Assembly: GCA_964645045.1 (NCBI GenBank)
Contig: CAZXYZ010000061.1
Span: forward strand, 1 to 64,000
Direction: 5' to 3'
DNA from: Anammoximicrobium sp964645045
GTDB lineage: Bacteria > Planctomycetota > Planctomycetia > Pirellulales > Pirellulaceae
Length of the DNA: 64,000 bases
A program made the translations under genes and the position numbers. Positions 41,461 through 50,145 of this stretch are shown piece after piece. Positions within the stretch are counted from its first letter, which is position 1, and every line of letters begins with the position of its first letter. Below the pieces are notes generated by a model that had not been told where the DNA came from, did no database searches, and was given only the letters and a program-made list of their open reading frames with translations.

Positions 41461-41571
41461 GCATCGTTCGAGAAATACCTGTCCGGTTTCTCCGTGGCGT
41501 AAGCTTCCAGCTTGCGTGAGATCATGGCATCGCAAGCTGGAAGCTTACGCCACTTGTTTCTCGAACGGTGC
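41461..41571. repeat. 111-bp palindromic repeat, copy B
   Basis: Same length and layout as copy A: GCATCGTTCGAGAAATA at the left, GTTTCTCGAACGGTGC at the right, AAGCTTCC arms inside. It abuts the TAA stop (41572-41574) of the minus-strand GH5 gene exactly as copy A abuts the oxidoreductase gene. Confidence 0.88.
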
Positions 41572-43539
41572 TTAGCGATGGTAGATCTCCACTCGATCCA
41601 GTTCCGCCGGGCCGTTCCAGCGGATCTGTAAGAAACGCTGGCCCGGCGATACCTGGGCTTCGTATTCCACCAGCGTGCGGCGCTGGCCGCCCGCGGCACC
41701 GCCAGGCGGGCTGGGCAGACGGCGCTCCGTCCGCCGCGGCTCGACAGACGTGAACGCGGTCCCATCGGCGGACGTTTGCAGAGTCAGGTCGGCGATATCT
41801 TTGGCGAAAAAGGCCACGACCTTGACCGATTCGATGGCCGTGGGAACCTGGTAGGTAATCCAGTCGCCGGCTTCGCCTTTGGCGCGAAACAGGTATTCGG
41901 CGTACAGGGCGTTGTAGTCGTTGGACAACTGCAGACCGTCGGACCGGGCGTGCGTGCGGGAAAAATCCTGCAACTCGTCGGCCAGGCAGACTCGTTTTAC
42001 CACAACGGGCCCGACGATGTTGGACGGCGCAGAAACCCCCGAAGCGTTGCGGGCGGCGACGCGATAGAACCAGGTATCGCCGGCGCGAGCGGTCGTGTCA
42101 CTGAACAGCGGACGGTAGGCCACGTCGGCATCGCAGACGTTGGTGGCGATGGCCGTCCAGGGGCCGGCGGCCTGCGCGGCGCGTTCGATGTCGTAGCCGG
42201 TTGCACCCGCCGACCCGCGCCACGAGATCAACGGCACCTCGCCGATGGGCAGCAGTTCGGGCGTCTCGGGCACGGGCAGCGGCGGGACCGGCAGACCTTG
42301 AATCCGGAACGCGGCCTCGCGCATCGCCGACATGATGCCCTGCTCGCGCTGCGCCTCGGCGCTGGCAAAGCCCGGCCAGTGGTACGACCAGACGGCGGGA
42401 TAGGTCATGATCTGGTGCCAGTAGAAGCCACCGTCCTGATGGTGGAAGTACATGCTCCAGAGCATCGCGCCGGACATGCCCTCCTGGCCACAAACGAAAC
42501 CGAGAAACTCCTGGATCCGGTCGACGACGTTCTCGTGCGTAAAGCTCTTCCCGTCGATGTAGGGCCCGAACTCGCCGACGAAGAACGGACGCTGGCCCTT
42601 GAGCGACGCGACCTCTTTGCGGCAGGCCTCGATCCAGTTGTTGCCGACCGCGGCGTAGTTGCCGTAGTAATGCCGCGTGTACAGGTCGATGTTCGGGTCG
42701 ATCACATGCGGCTTGCCCGACGTGTGGCGTGTTTCGGCCACCAGTTGGTTCGGAGCCAAGCTCTTGATGTAGGCGGCCATTTCCGCCAGCCACTCCGGCG
42801 GGGCGCTGTGCATCTCGTTGCCGAACTGCCAGGCAAGCACGGCCTTGTCGTCCCGGTAGGGCACGCCGGTGACGGTGTTGGTGCGGGTCAGCACATAGCG
42901 GATCGTCGCCTTGTAGTCCTCCTTGACCTGAGCGTCGGTGTAAAACTCCTGCCGCTTCTTGCCGCGGTGGGCGGCGTAGGTGCCGATGCCCCCCAGGTAA
43001 TCGCCTGCCTCGGCCGTAAAGTCGAAGATCACGCGTACGCCGTACTTGTTGGCCAGTGCGAACAAATGATCGACCGTCTTGAACGCCGCGTCGTTGAACT
43101 GGCCGGGGCCTTGCACATAATGCCAGGTCATACCGCCATCGGCCGGTTGTTCTTTGGGGTCGCGGATCGGCAGGTTCCACAGCCGCACGACGCGCAGATT
43201 CATCTGGTCCAGCGTCTTGAAGGCGTCCTCCTGCTCCCACGGCGTGGGCAGATGCAGCCGTTCCGGGAGATACAGCGTCCAGTCGTAGGGCAGGACCAGC
43301 CCCGGCATATTCGCGCCGATAAACCGGAATTCCCGGTCGCCGTCCATCAGCTTGTCACCCTGGCGGGTGATGAAGTTGGCCAGCGGCGCCTTGTTGACGC
43401 TCGCGCGGGCAGCGCCAACGGTGCCGTCCTGAGCCACGCAGATTTCCGCCGCCGCAATCAACACCATCGCCAGCGCGGCTACCCAACGCCGCCGGTGGAA
43501 AGACGTCCGTTGCGTATTCGCGTGTCCGTTCGGTTGCAT
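41572..43539 (-). CDS. secreted GH5-like glycoside hydrolase
   Basis: A 655-residue secreted enzyme. Signal peptide about 20-36; TIM barrel about 60-410 with acid/base Glu in VLAWQFGNEMHS and nucleophile Glu in PFFVGEFGPYIDGK, as in GH5 mannanases. A fibronectin-III-like domain follows (about 430-530, ISWRGSAGATGYDIERA), then a C-terminal beta domain (about 545-655, GDWITYQVPTAIESVKVVAF) like a carbohydrate-binding module. It probably attacks mannan or a related glucan outside the cell. The TAA stop is formed at the junction with palindrome copy B. Confidence 0.85.
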   Translation of the reverse strand: MQPNGHANTQRTSFHRRRWVAALAMVLIAAAEICVAQDGTVGAARASVNKAPLANFITRQGDKLMDGDREFRFIGANMPGLVLPYDWTLYLPERLHLPTPWEQEDAFKTLDQMNLRVVRLWNLPIRDPKEQPADGGMTWHYVQGPGQFNDAAFKTVDHLFALANKYGVRVIFDFTAEAGDYLGGIGTYAAHRGKKRQEFYTDAQVKEDYKATIRYVLTRTNTVTGVPYRDDKAVLAWQFGNEMHSAPPEWLAEMAAYIKSLAPNQLVAETRHTSGKPHVIDPNIDLYTRHYYGNYAAVGNNWIEACRKEVASLKGQRPFFVGEFGPYIDGKSFTHENVVDRIQEFLGFVCGQEGMSGAMLWSMYFHHQDGGFYWHQIMTYPAVWSYHWPGFASAEAQREQGIMSAMREAAFRIQGLPVPPLPVPETPELLPIGEVPLISWRGSAGATGYDIERAAQAAGPWTAIATNVCDADVAYRPLFSDTTARAGDTWFYRVAARNASGVSAPSNIVGPVVVKRVCLADELQDFSRTHARSDGLQLSNDYNALYAEYLFRAKGEAGDWITYQVPTAIESVKVVAFFAKDIADLTLQTSADGTAFTSVEPRRTERRLPSPPGGAAGGQRRTLVEYEAQVSPGQRFLQIRWNGPAELDRVEIYHR

Positions 43540-43595
43540 CTTCGTTCTCCAGGCTTGATTGCGCCCCCTGGCGCGGGAGGCGGGGTTTGTTATTG

Positions 43596-43712
43596 TCCCA
43601 CGGATGGCAGAGCGGACCCACGGATAAGGAGCGAGGCCATCCGTGGGATTCCGTTTGCGTCTCCCGGCATCTTCGGTTCCTCATCCGTGGGTCCGCTCTG
43701 CCATCCGTGGGA
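43596..43712. repeat. perfect 30-bp inverted repeat (ATCCGTGG family)
   Basis: Arms 43596-43625 and 43683-43712 are exact inverted copies, each with two ATCCGTGG motifs and a GGCAGAGCGG core; an extra CCATCCGTGGGA lies between. Related to 6380-6454. The rest of 43713-44096 shows no gene. Confidence 0.9.
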
Positions 43713-44096
43713 TTTCGTTTACGCCGGCACCTCGTGGATGTCATGTCACGGTGCTTATTCTCGCGATTGGTGACGCCGCGTGCAAGTATTCCAGTGCCAG
43801 TCTCAACGCGTGACGACCCGTCCTGAAAACGAACGCCAGGCGTTCTGATTGCCATTGGCTCGTTTAGCCTGGACTAACTCATGTATAGGATGGTCTTCCA
43901 ACCTGTTGGTCAGGAAAGGCTGGCACGATGCCTACCTCAGTTTGCCCGTTCGAGAATAAAGCGGGCTTAGCGACCAAGTGTTACTCTGAACCACACACGG
44001 GGGAAACACACCGAAGAGGAAGCACTTGTGCCCCGGCCGATGTTTCACCGCTAACGGGGGATTGGCTCGCAATCCGTGCTTGGGATGCGAATTGAG

Positions 44097-44170
44097 TGGG
44101 CGCACGAGGAGTCGAACCTCGGACCTCGTCGTTATCAGCGACGCGCTCTAACCAACTGAGCTATGCGCCC
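44097..44170 (-). tRNA. tRNA-Ile (GAT)
   Basis: The minus strand folds into a 74-base tRNA: acceptor GGGCGCA/TGCGCCC with discriminator A, D-arm AGCTCAGTTGGTTAGAGC, anticodon loop CTGATAA (anticodon GAT), and T-arm GAGGTTCGACTCCTC. CCA is not encoded. Following sequence to 44530 has only a small hairpin (CTCTCCGCGGGAGAGG). Confidence 0.96.
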
Positions 44171-44530
44171 AACGTTTCCGGCATGGCCCCAATTCTAAAC
44201 GCTTCACGGCCGCTGTCAAAGGGGAGCAGAATACGATCCCGCACGCGGACCCAAAAAGGCCGATCGGATAGTGGAATTAGCCCGAAATAACCTCGCGATA
44301 TCGCCTGCCCTCACCTGGCCCTCTCTCCGCGGGAGAGGGTTTCAATGCGGAAATTGTTTCACACCAATTCCTGACCGCATTTATCCACCTTTCCTGGTGG
44401 ATACCTAGCGCACGCTAGCGGCATCGCCGGAATAATCGTCAAAATCAGCCCATATTTGCTATCCCCAACCGCGATACATGACCGAACAATTAGACGAAGT
44501 TTCCCAACTTGGTTCAGGGAGAGACCAGAC

Positions 44531-46444
44531 ATGTTGCTCGCCATCGGCCGGATTTCTCTTGTGCTCAGTCTCGTGATTGCATCCAGCCTGGGGGTCGTCG
44601 AAGCGGCCGGAACGAAAGTGACGCCGGCTCAAGCGTTGGGACTTCGTCCCATCCAGAGCGATGTCGAGTACGACACGCCTGCCGAAGCGGACCTGGCCAA
44701 GTGCAGCGTTCAGGTCAAGACCGACGGTGGGACCGCCGGCTGGTTGGTGCTGGACCAAGGCGGTCAGCTGCTGCGCCGGTTTTTGGATACCAACGGCGAC
44801 AACAAAGTCGACCTGTGGTGCTACTACAAGGGTGGCATCGAGGTGTATCGGGACATCGACGCCGATTTCAACGGCAAAGCGGATCAGTACCGCTGGTTGG
44901 GCACGGCGGGCATCCGCTGGGGGCTCGACACCAACGAAGACGGCAAGATCGAGCGTTGGAAGACCATTTCGGCGGAAGAGGTTACGGCCGAAATCGTCGC
45001 AGCGCTGGCAGCCCGCGATGCGCCGCGGTTCCAGTGCGTCCTGCCCTCGGCTCAAGAGCTGACCGCACTGGGGCTGGGCGAAGTCCAAGCACGGGATATC
45101 GCCAAGAAGGTCGCCGAAGCGTCGAGCGGGTTCGCCGCCGTGGCCGCCGGCCAGTCGGTGGTCGACGGCAAGTCCAAATGGATCAACTTTGGCGCCAATC
45201 GCCCCGGGGTAATCGCAGCGGGCTGGGAAGGCGCGACGCGGGACGTGACGGTCTACGACAATGCGTCGGCGATCGTTGATACGGACGGTAAGACGGCGCA
45301 AATTGCCGTGGGGACGCTGATCCAAGTCGACGGGGGCTGGCGGGTCATCGATCTGCCAGCCAATCTTTCCGATGCCCGCACGACGAGTGTTTCCGGCGGC
45401 TATTTCTTCCAGCAGGCGATTCTGCGGCAACCGGAAACAGCCGGCACCGAGGAAGGGCTCAGCGAAGCCGTGCAGAAACTGCTCCGCGATTTGGAGCGGC
45501 TCGACAAGTCGCTGGAGGCCGCCGCCGGCCCGGAGGAACTTGCCAAATTGCATGCCAGCCGGTCGGAAGTCCTGGAGCAACTGGCCCAGAACGCATCCTC
45601 GGCCGAGGATCGCGAGAACTGGCTTCGCCAACTGGCGGACGGGATCACGGCTGCGGTCCAGGCCGGCGGCTATCCGGGTGGCGTTCAGCGACTGAAATCG
45701 CTGCACGAAAAGTTGAAGCCGCAAGCGGCCGACGCGGAACTGGCCGCGCACGTCGAGTACCTCTTCCTGTCCGCCAGCTACAGCCAACAGCTGCTGCAAC
45801 CCGACGCGGACTACCCCAAGATCCAGGAGCAGTGGCAGGGCGATTTGCGGAAGTTCGTTGCAGACAACCCGAAATCGGAAGATGCGCCCGAAGCCATGCT
45901 GCAGCTGGCCCTCGGCGAGGAATTCGACGACAAGACGGCGGAAGCGATAGGTTGGTACACGCGGATTGTCGAAGGATTTCCCCAGACGCCGCAAGCGGCC
46001 AAGGCCACCGGCGCAAAGCGGCGGCTGGAATCCGTGGGCAAGATGATCTCGCTGAGCGGAAACACGTTGGATGGCAAGACCGCCACCTTGGATCTGTTCC
46101 GCGGACGCACCGTCTTGATTCACTACTGGGCCACGTGGTGCGAGCCCTGCAAACAGGATTTAGCCGTACTCAAGCAAGTACAGGCGAAGTACGCCAAGCA
46201 AGGCTTCACGCTGCTGGGCATCAATCTGGATACCGACCGATCCACGGCGATCGCCTACCTGCAGACCAATCCGTTGTCATGGCCGCAGATGCATGAACCC
46301 GGCGGATTGGACAGCCTGCCGGCCACCGAGTTGGGTGTCTTAACGCTCCCAACCATGATTCTGATCGACAAGGAAGGCAAAGTGGTCAACCGGAACATCC
46401 ACGCCGCCGAACTGGATAACGAATTGGGAAAACGCCTGCGATAG
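44531..46444 (+). CDS. exported TlpA-like thioredoxin with EF-hand-like loops
   Basis: A 637-residue protein. Signal peptide about 1-26. Residues about 85-145 contain three calcium-loop-like stretches (DTNGDNKVDLW, DADFNGKADQY, DTNEDGKIERW). A long helical middle follows (about 310-490), and from about 500 a TlpA/AhpC-type thioredoxin domain with the active site HYWATWCEPCKQD. It likely reduces disulfides in the periplasm. AGGGAG nine bases before ATG 44531 fixes the start; the open frame to 44456 is not used. This architecture is common in planctomycetes. Confidence 0.82.
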   Translation: MLLAIGRISLVLSLVIASSLGVVEAAGTKVTPAQALGLRPIQSDVEYDTPAEADLAKCSVQVKTDGGTAGWLVLDQGGQLLRRFLDTNGDNKVDLWCYYKGGIEVYRDIDADFNGKADQYRWLGTAGIRWGLDTNEDGKIERWKTISAEEVTAEIVAALAARDAPRFQCVLPSAQELTALGLGEVQARDIAKKVAEASSGFAAVAAGQSVVDGKSKWINFGANRPGVIAAGWEGATRDVTVYDNASAIVDTDGKTAQIAVGTLIQVDGGWRVIDLPANLSDARTTSVSGGYFFQQAILRQPETAGTEEGLSEAVQKLLRDLERLDKSLEAAAGPEELAKLHASRSEVLEQLAQNASSAEDRENWLRQLADGITAAVQAGGYPGGVQRLKSLHEKLKPQAADAELAAHVEYLFLSASYSQQLLQPDADYPKIQEQWQGDLRKFVADNPKSEDAPEAMLQLALGEEFDDKTAEAIGWYTRIVEGFPQTPQAAKATGAKRRLESVGKMISLSGNTLDGKTATLDLFRGRTVLIHYWATWCEPCKQDLAVLKQVQAKYAKQGFTLLGINLDTDRSTAIAYLQTNPLSWPQMHEPGGLDSLPATELGVLTLPTMILIDKEGKVVNRNIHAAELDNELGKRLR

Positions 46445-46473
46445 CCAATTCTTTAGGATCATTTGCAGAATTT

Positions 46474-46695
46474 TCAAAAACAGCTGGTTCCGTAAGTCAT
46501 TTCGCGCGGGACTTCGTCTTCGCATGGTTTCGCGCAACCGCATTGCTGCATTTCTCTTACGACGATCTTGCCGTCTTTTCGCAGTTCAAGTCCCAAAGGC
46601 ACGGAAATCGCACTCCCTGGTATGCTTGGCAGCTGGTATATTTCGCCTGCTGCTTCTCCTGCCACCTGGAACGGAGTCTGGGAGTTACGAACCAT
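46474..46695 (-). CDS. possible small Cys-rich protein
   Basis: A 73-codon frame ending in a Cys-rich tail (VVREMQQCGCAKPCEDEVPR, then a final CF). Its ATG (46693-46695) shares the CATG palindrome with the plus-strand start at 46694, leaving no room for a separate ribosome site, so the real start may be an internal Met. Composition is plausible; family unknown. Confidence 0.35.
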   Translation of the reverse strand: MVRNSQTPFQVAGEAAGEIYQLPSIPGSAISVPLGLELRKDGKIVVREMQQCGCAKPCEDEVPREMTYGTSCF

Positions 46696-46969
46696 GCCGC
46701 CGCTTGTTGAGGTTCTTGCCGTCGTGGCGATTTTCGCAATTCAGCTGGCCGGGGCCGCCAGCATTGTTTACACTCGGCTGAAGGAAGGCTCGCTGGCAGC
46801 CGCGACTTCCCAGAAGTGGTTCTTTATTTTTCTGCTAGCAGTCGGTCTGGCGACCATGATCGGCATCCAAACCGGTCACAGCACGTGGCTGTCGGGTGCC
46901 GCCACGCTGGGCCTGATGGCCATCGGCGGCACCGTCGACTTTCGCACCGAACGCCGCCCGGCGTACTAA
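46694..46969 (+). CDS. small membrane protein
   Basis: A 91-residue protein with three hydrophobic segments (about 5-25 VLAVVAIFAIQLAGAASIVY, 42-60 and 65-82). No family is recognised. The ATG at 46694 starts right at a helix, as expected for a small membrane protein, with a weak ribosome site GGAG 10 bases upstream. It is convergent with the zinc-ribbon protein gene, whose stop lies 10 bases away. Confidence 0.55.
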   Translation: MPPLVEVLAVVAIFAIQLAGAASIVYTRLKEGSLAAATSQKWFFIFLLAVGLATMIGIQTGHSTWLSGAATLGLMAIGGTVDFRTERRPAY

Positions 46970-46979
46970 GCCGTGCAGC

Positions 46980-47354
46980 TCAAAGCTCCATTCGATACGC
47001 TTTCCCGCATTTGATGCATGCGCTGGCGGCCGAAGTCGAATCGACCCGGCGCCAGACGTGATCGCACTCTCCTGGCGGTTTTTGTTTCGACATTCCGCAC
47101 TTGGGGCAGACGCCGGGCGGAAAACCAATTCCAGTGTCAAAGGCGTGCCCGCATCCGTTTTTCAGTCGCTGGGCGTTCTCCTCCAGGTTGCGCTCCCGGC
47201 GTGCGGCGCTTTCGGCTTGAATCGCATCCAGTTCCTTCAGCTCCCGGTGCTCTTCGAACAGCGTAAATAGGTATTTCCCGGCCGAATAGAGCAGCGCAAT
47301 CAGGACCGTCGCTGGCAGAACCAGCAACGCGACAAAAAAGAACAATTCCTTCAT
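46980..47354 (-). CDS. membrane-anchored zinc-ribbon protein
   Basis: A 124-residue protein with one N-terminal membrane helix (about 5-27), a charged helix (EEHRELKELDAIQAESAARR) and two Cys pairs forming a ribbon: CGHAF and CPKCGMSKQK, then CDHVW and CIKCGKAYRM. It probably binds zinc on the cytoplasmic side. Function unknown. It is next to small membrane proteins and shares the strand with the GNAT gene 40 bases upstream. Confidence 0.65.
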   Translation of the reverse strand: MKELFFFVALLVLPATVLIALLYSAGKYLFTLFEEHRELKELDAIQAESAARRERNLEENAQRLKNGCGHAFDTGIGFPPGVCPKCGMSKQKPPGECDHVWRRVDSTSAASACIKCGKAYRMEL

Positions 47355-47394
47355 AAAGGGCTCCTACTCGTATCCGCTCTCCACAGGAATCCAC

Positions 47395-48324
47395 TCAGCC
47401 GGTTTCCGGCATGAAGGTCGGCATGACGATGCCCCGGGGTGGCGTCCAGTCGCCACGCGATTGGGCGACGTGCAGTTCGCAATTGACCGCTCCCCACGAG
47501 TACATCGTGTGAACCAGTTGCGGATATTCTGCAGGCACCAGCCACACCGGTTGGCGGCCCCGATTCTGATTCAGTTCGGCCAAGATCAAAGCCGCCGCGT
47601 CTTCTTCGGTGCGCATGACGCCGGGACCGAGCATGTTGCTGGCGGGATGGGCCACCGAGACGAGGAAACCGTCCAGGCCGCCCTGCATTCCGTCCAGGAC
47701 CGAAACGTGCCAGATCCCGTCCGGGTTTTCGACGAAGTACCGCAAATCGTTCTCTCGCCGGATGTGTTGAACGCTCCACTCCAACTCGACCATCGCCGCG
47801 AGGTCGTGTTGAGTCGCCTGGCGCACGCGCTGCGACCCCGGTACGCGTTGATCGAGCCCGCCGTCCGGCACTCGCATGATCATGTCGTGATAGATCGCCC
47901 GCGGCACAAAGCCGGCGCGGTTGTACAGCGAATAGGAATCCAGATTGAGTGCGCTGGAAACCAGCCGCATTGGTTTCCCTTGACGATCCGCCACATCGGT
48001 CACGTACCTCAACAGCAGGCTGGCCACGCCTTGACCAAAGTAATCCGGGTGGACGTTCATAATTCCCAGCGACACGTGGGTCGAACGCGGGTGGTAGAAA
48101 CAGGATCCCGCCAAGCGATTGGCATCCCGGTCGTCCGCTACGACGCAGCAACCCGGGTCCAGTTGCTCATACACCGCGCAAAACAGGGTGGGGCCGTCCT
48201 TGGGGCCGGCAAAGATCGGCGGCCGGCCCCGGGCGACATACCAGGCATTGGTCGAATCGTAGATCAGGGACGCCACTTCGCCCCAATCCTCGTCCCCCAT
48301 TGTGCGCAGTTCGATATTTGCCAT
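47395..48324 (-). CDS. GNAT-family acetyltransferase (double domain)
   Basis: A 309-residue protein with two GNAT-like halves. The first has the acetyl-CoA loop in GIMNVHPDYFGQGVASLLLR and RLVSSALNLDSYSLYNRAGF. The second (from about residue 160, RQATQHDLAAMVELEWSVQH) is weaker and may be degenerate. The acceptor is unknown. ATG 48324 follows GGGGAAC; a longer frame to 48411 lacks support. Cytoplasmic. Confidence 0.8.
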   Translation of the reverse strand: MANIELRTMGDEDWGEVASLIYDSTNAWYVARGRPPIFAGPKDGPTLFCAVYEQLDPGCCVVADDRDANRLAGSCFYHPRSTHVSLGIMNVHPDYFGQGVASLLLRYVTDVADRQGKPMRLVSSALNLDSYSLYNRAGFVPRAIYHDMIMRVPDGGLDQRVPGSQRVRQATQHDLAAMVELEWSVQHIRRENDLRYFVENPDGIWHVSVLDGMQGGLDGFLVSVAHPASNMLGPGVMRTEEDAAALILAELNQNRGRQPVWLVPAEYPQLVHTMYSWGAVNCELHVAQSRGDWTPPRGIVMPTFMPETG

Positions 48325-48518
48325 AAGTTCCCCAACCCACAAGGTTTGTGATGGATCGGCAGCGGCCGTGCCGAGTTTTGTGTACCGTACCAGACCGTTG
48401 CCCCGTGTCAAGTGACGCCAGGCGGCAACGCCGATTCGCGGTCATTGACCACGACCGGCCACGCCTGTAAACTAGGGCCATCGAGTTGATCGAAGGATCT
48501 CCTGCCGATCACCCACAT

Positions 48519-48593
48519 GGTGGCTGTAGCTCAGCTGGATAGAGCATCAGATTGTGGCTCTGAGGGTCGAGGGTTCGAACCCCTTCAGCCACC
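48519..48593 (+). tRNA. tRNA-His (GTG)
   Basis: A 75-base tRNA with the extra 5' G typical of tRNA-His paired against C73, acceptor GTGGCTG/CAGCCAC, D-arm AGCTCAGCTGGATAGAGC, anticodon stem TCAGA/TCTGA around TTGTGGC (anticodon GTG), and T-arm GAGGGTTCGAACCCCTT. CCA is not encoded. Its 3' half is the attachment site of the following element. Confidence 0.96.
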
Positions 48594-48644
48594 CCTAGAG
48601 AAAAGCCCGTAAAAAACGGGCTTTTTTCGTTTCTTGGCGGTTCT
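48552..48644 (+). repeat. attL direct repeat
   Basis: The left copy of the 93-bp attachment repeat; it differs from 58757-58849 only at 48597 (A, not C) and 48615 (A, not C). The first 45 bases are identical and include the T-arm, the likely crossover region. Confidence 0.93.
48601..48627 (+). terminator. Rho-independent terminator after tRNA-His
   Basis: AAAAGCCCGT pairs with ACGGGCTTTT around an A-rich loop, followed by more T. It lies within the direct repeat and is duplicated at 58806-58832. Confidence 0.85.
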
Positions 48645-48667
48645 CGCCGATGGCTGCCGATCCGGTC

Positions 48668-48773
48668 TGACAACCGAATTGACAACCGCAAGGGGGTTTG
48701 ATAGGCTATTTCGAAATGGAGACGCCCATCCGTTGCAACCGGATGGGCGTCTGTGACAACCACCTGACAACCG
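48668..48773. promoter_or_regulatory. integrase arm-type sites, left
   Basis: Four direct copies of TGACAACC(G/A) lie at 48668, 48680, 48754 and 48765, in two close pairs. A perfect 13-bp hairpin (48720-48732 with 48740-48752) separates the pairs. The same motif recurs as an inverted pair near attR, which suits arm-type integrase binding sites. Confidence 0.7.
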
Positions 48774-48792
48774 TTACGAGGAGGTAGCTGCC

Positions 48793-50037
48793 GTGTCCAA
48801 GTCTAGCAAAAATACCCCATCTCGGAAGCCTCATTCCGACTTCCCTTTGACCCGCCGCAAGTCTGACGGCCGATGGTGCAAGAAGGTACGCGGGAGGATG
48901 TTCTACTTTGGGAACGTCCGCGACGATCCCGAGGGAAAAGCCGCCCTAGAAAAGTGGCTTGCCCAAAAAGACTATTTGCTGAATGGCTTAACCCCGCCCG
49001 ACGATCCGAGCGGGTTGACGGTTCAACAGTTGGTCAATCACTTCCTGACCGCCAAGGCCGCGCTGATCCGATCGGGCGAGCTTTCGGAGCGGACCTTTCG
49101 CCAGTACGACACCACTTGCGGCCGGTTGGTCGAGGCGTTGGGGCCGGGGCGAATCGTGGACGCGTTGACGCCTACCGACTTCGGACACCTGCGCGAGAAG
49201 TTGGCGGCTGGCCGCGGTCCGGTTTCTCTTGGATCCGAAATCACCGTTGCCCGCATGGTTTTCAAGTTCGCCTATGACCAGGCGTTCCTGGACAAGCCGA
49301 TCCGCTACGGGCAATCGTTCGACAAGCCGACCCGCAAGACATTGCGGGTAGAACGTGCCCGGCGTGGCTCCAAGATGTTCGAGGCGGCCGAACTGCGGGC
49401 CATCCTGGACGCTGCCGGCGTTCCGATGCGGGCTTTCGTTTTGCTAGGCGTCAACTGCGCTTTCGGTTCGACGGACATTGCCAATCTGCCGAAAGACGCC
49501 ATCGACCTGCAGACCGGATGGATTGACTACGCCAGAGGGAAAACGGGAATCGGGCGACGGATCCCGTTATGGCCGGAAACGGTCGAAGCGGTCCGAGCAG
49601 CCATTGACCAGCGGCCGGCGCCGAAAGACAAGGCCGATGAGGGCGTGGCGTTCCTTACCCGGTTCGGTGCGCGTTGGCTCAAACTGAATCGCAAGGAAGG
49701 GCGAGAGGGGGCCACCCCCGATGATGCGTTGGGCAAGGAGTTCAAGAAGCTGCTTGTCTCGTTGGGCATCGATCGGGCCGGCGTGGGGTTCTACGCGTTG
49801 CGGCATACGTTCCGCACCGTGGCCGATGAAGCAAAAGACCAGCCAGCGGCCGGGGCCATCATGGGCCACCACGATAACAGCATGGCGGCCACCTACCGCG
49901 AGCGCATCAACGACGATCGGTTGCGGGCCGTGGTCGAGACGGTTCGACGCTGGTTGTTTGCGGACGTGGCGGGCGTGGCTCCCGAGGCGGACCAGGACGC
50001 CGGCGAGAAACCCCAACTTCGCGTTGTCGGAGGGTAG
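48793..50037 (+). CDS. int: tyrosine recombinase (integrase)
   Basis: A 414-residue integrase. An N-terminal DNA-binding part (about 55-160, LTVQQLVNHFLTAKAALIRS) precedes the catalytic domain. The box II motif YALRHTFR has H338 and R341; the nucleophile is Y368 in AATYRER; the beta-strand Lys is in GKTGIGRR. The usual first catalytic Arg (GLRxxE) is not seen; its place reads CAFGSTDIANL, as I recall from other planctomycete integrases. The start GTG 48793 follows GAGGAGG. It catalyses integration and excision at tRNA-His. Confidence 0.9.
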   Translation: MSKSSKNTPSRKPHSDFPLTRRKSDGRWCKKVRGRMFYFGNVRDDPEGKAALEKWLAQKDYLLNGLTPPDDPSGLTVQQLVNHFLTAKAALIRSGELSERTFRQYDTTCGRLVEALGPGRIVDALTPTDFGHLREKLAAGRGPVSLGSEITVARMVFKFAYDQAFLDKPIRYGQSFDKPTRKTLRVERARRGSKMFEAAELRAILDAAGVPMRAFVLLGVNCAFGSTDIANLPKDAIDLQTGWIDYARGKTGIGRRIPLWPETVEAVRAAIDQRPAPKDKADEGVAFLTRFGARWLKLNRKEGREGATPDDALGKEFKKLLVSLGIDRAGVGFYALRHTFRTVADEAKDQPAAGAIMGHHDNSMAATYRERINDDRLRAVVETVRRWLFADVAGVAPEADQDAGEKPQLRVVGG

Positions 50038-50145
50038 GAACGGGATACAATTCACGAACCGGGCTAGGGTTGCTCCGAACGGCGGTTCCCGACCGCCCCG
50101 CCCGGTTTCCTTCCACATCGGGACCAACTACGGGAGTTGAACAAA

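Noticed and set aside
41776..43773. 665-codon plus-strand open frame
   Set aside because: Antisense of the GH5 gene; no motif or ribosome site.
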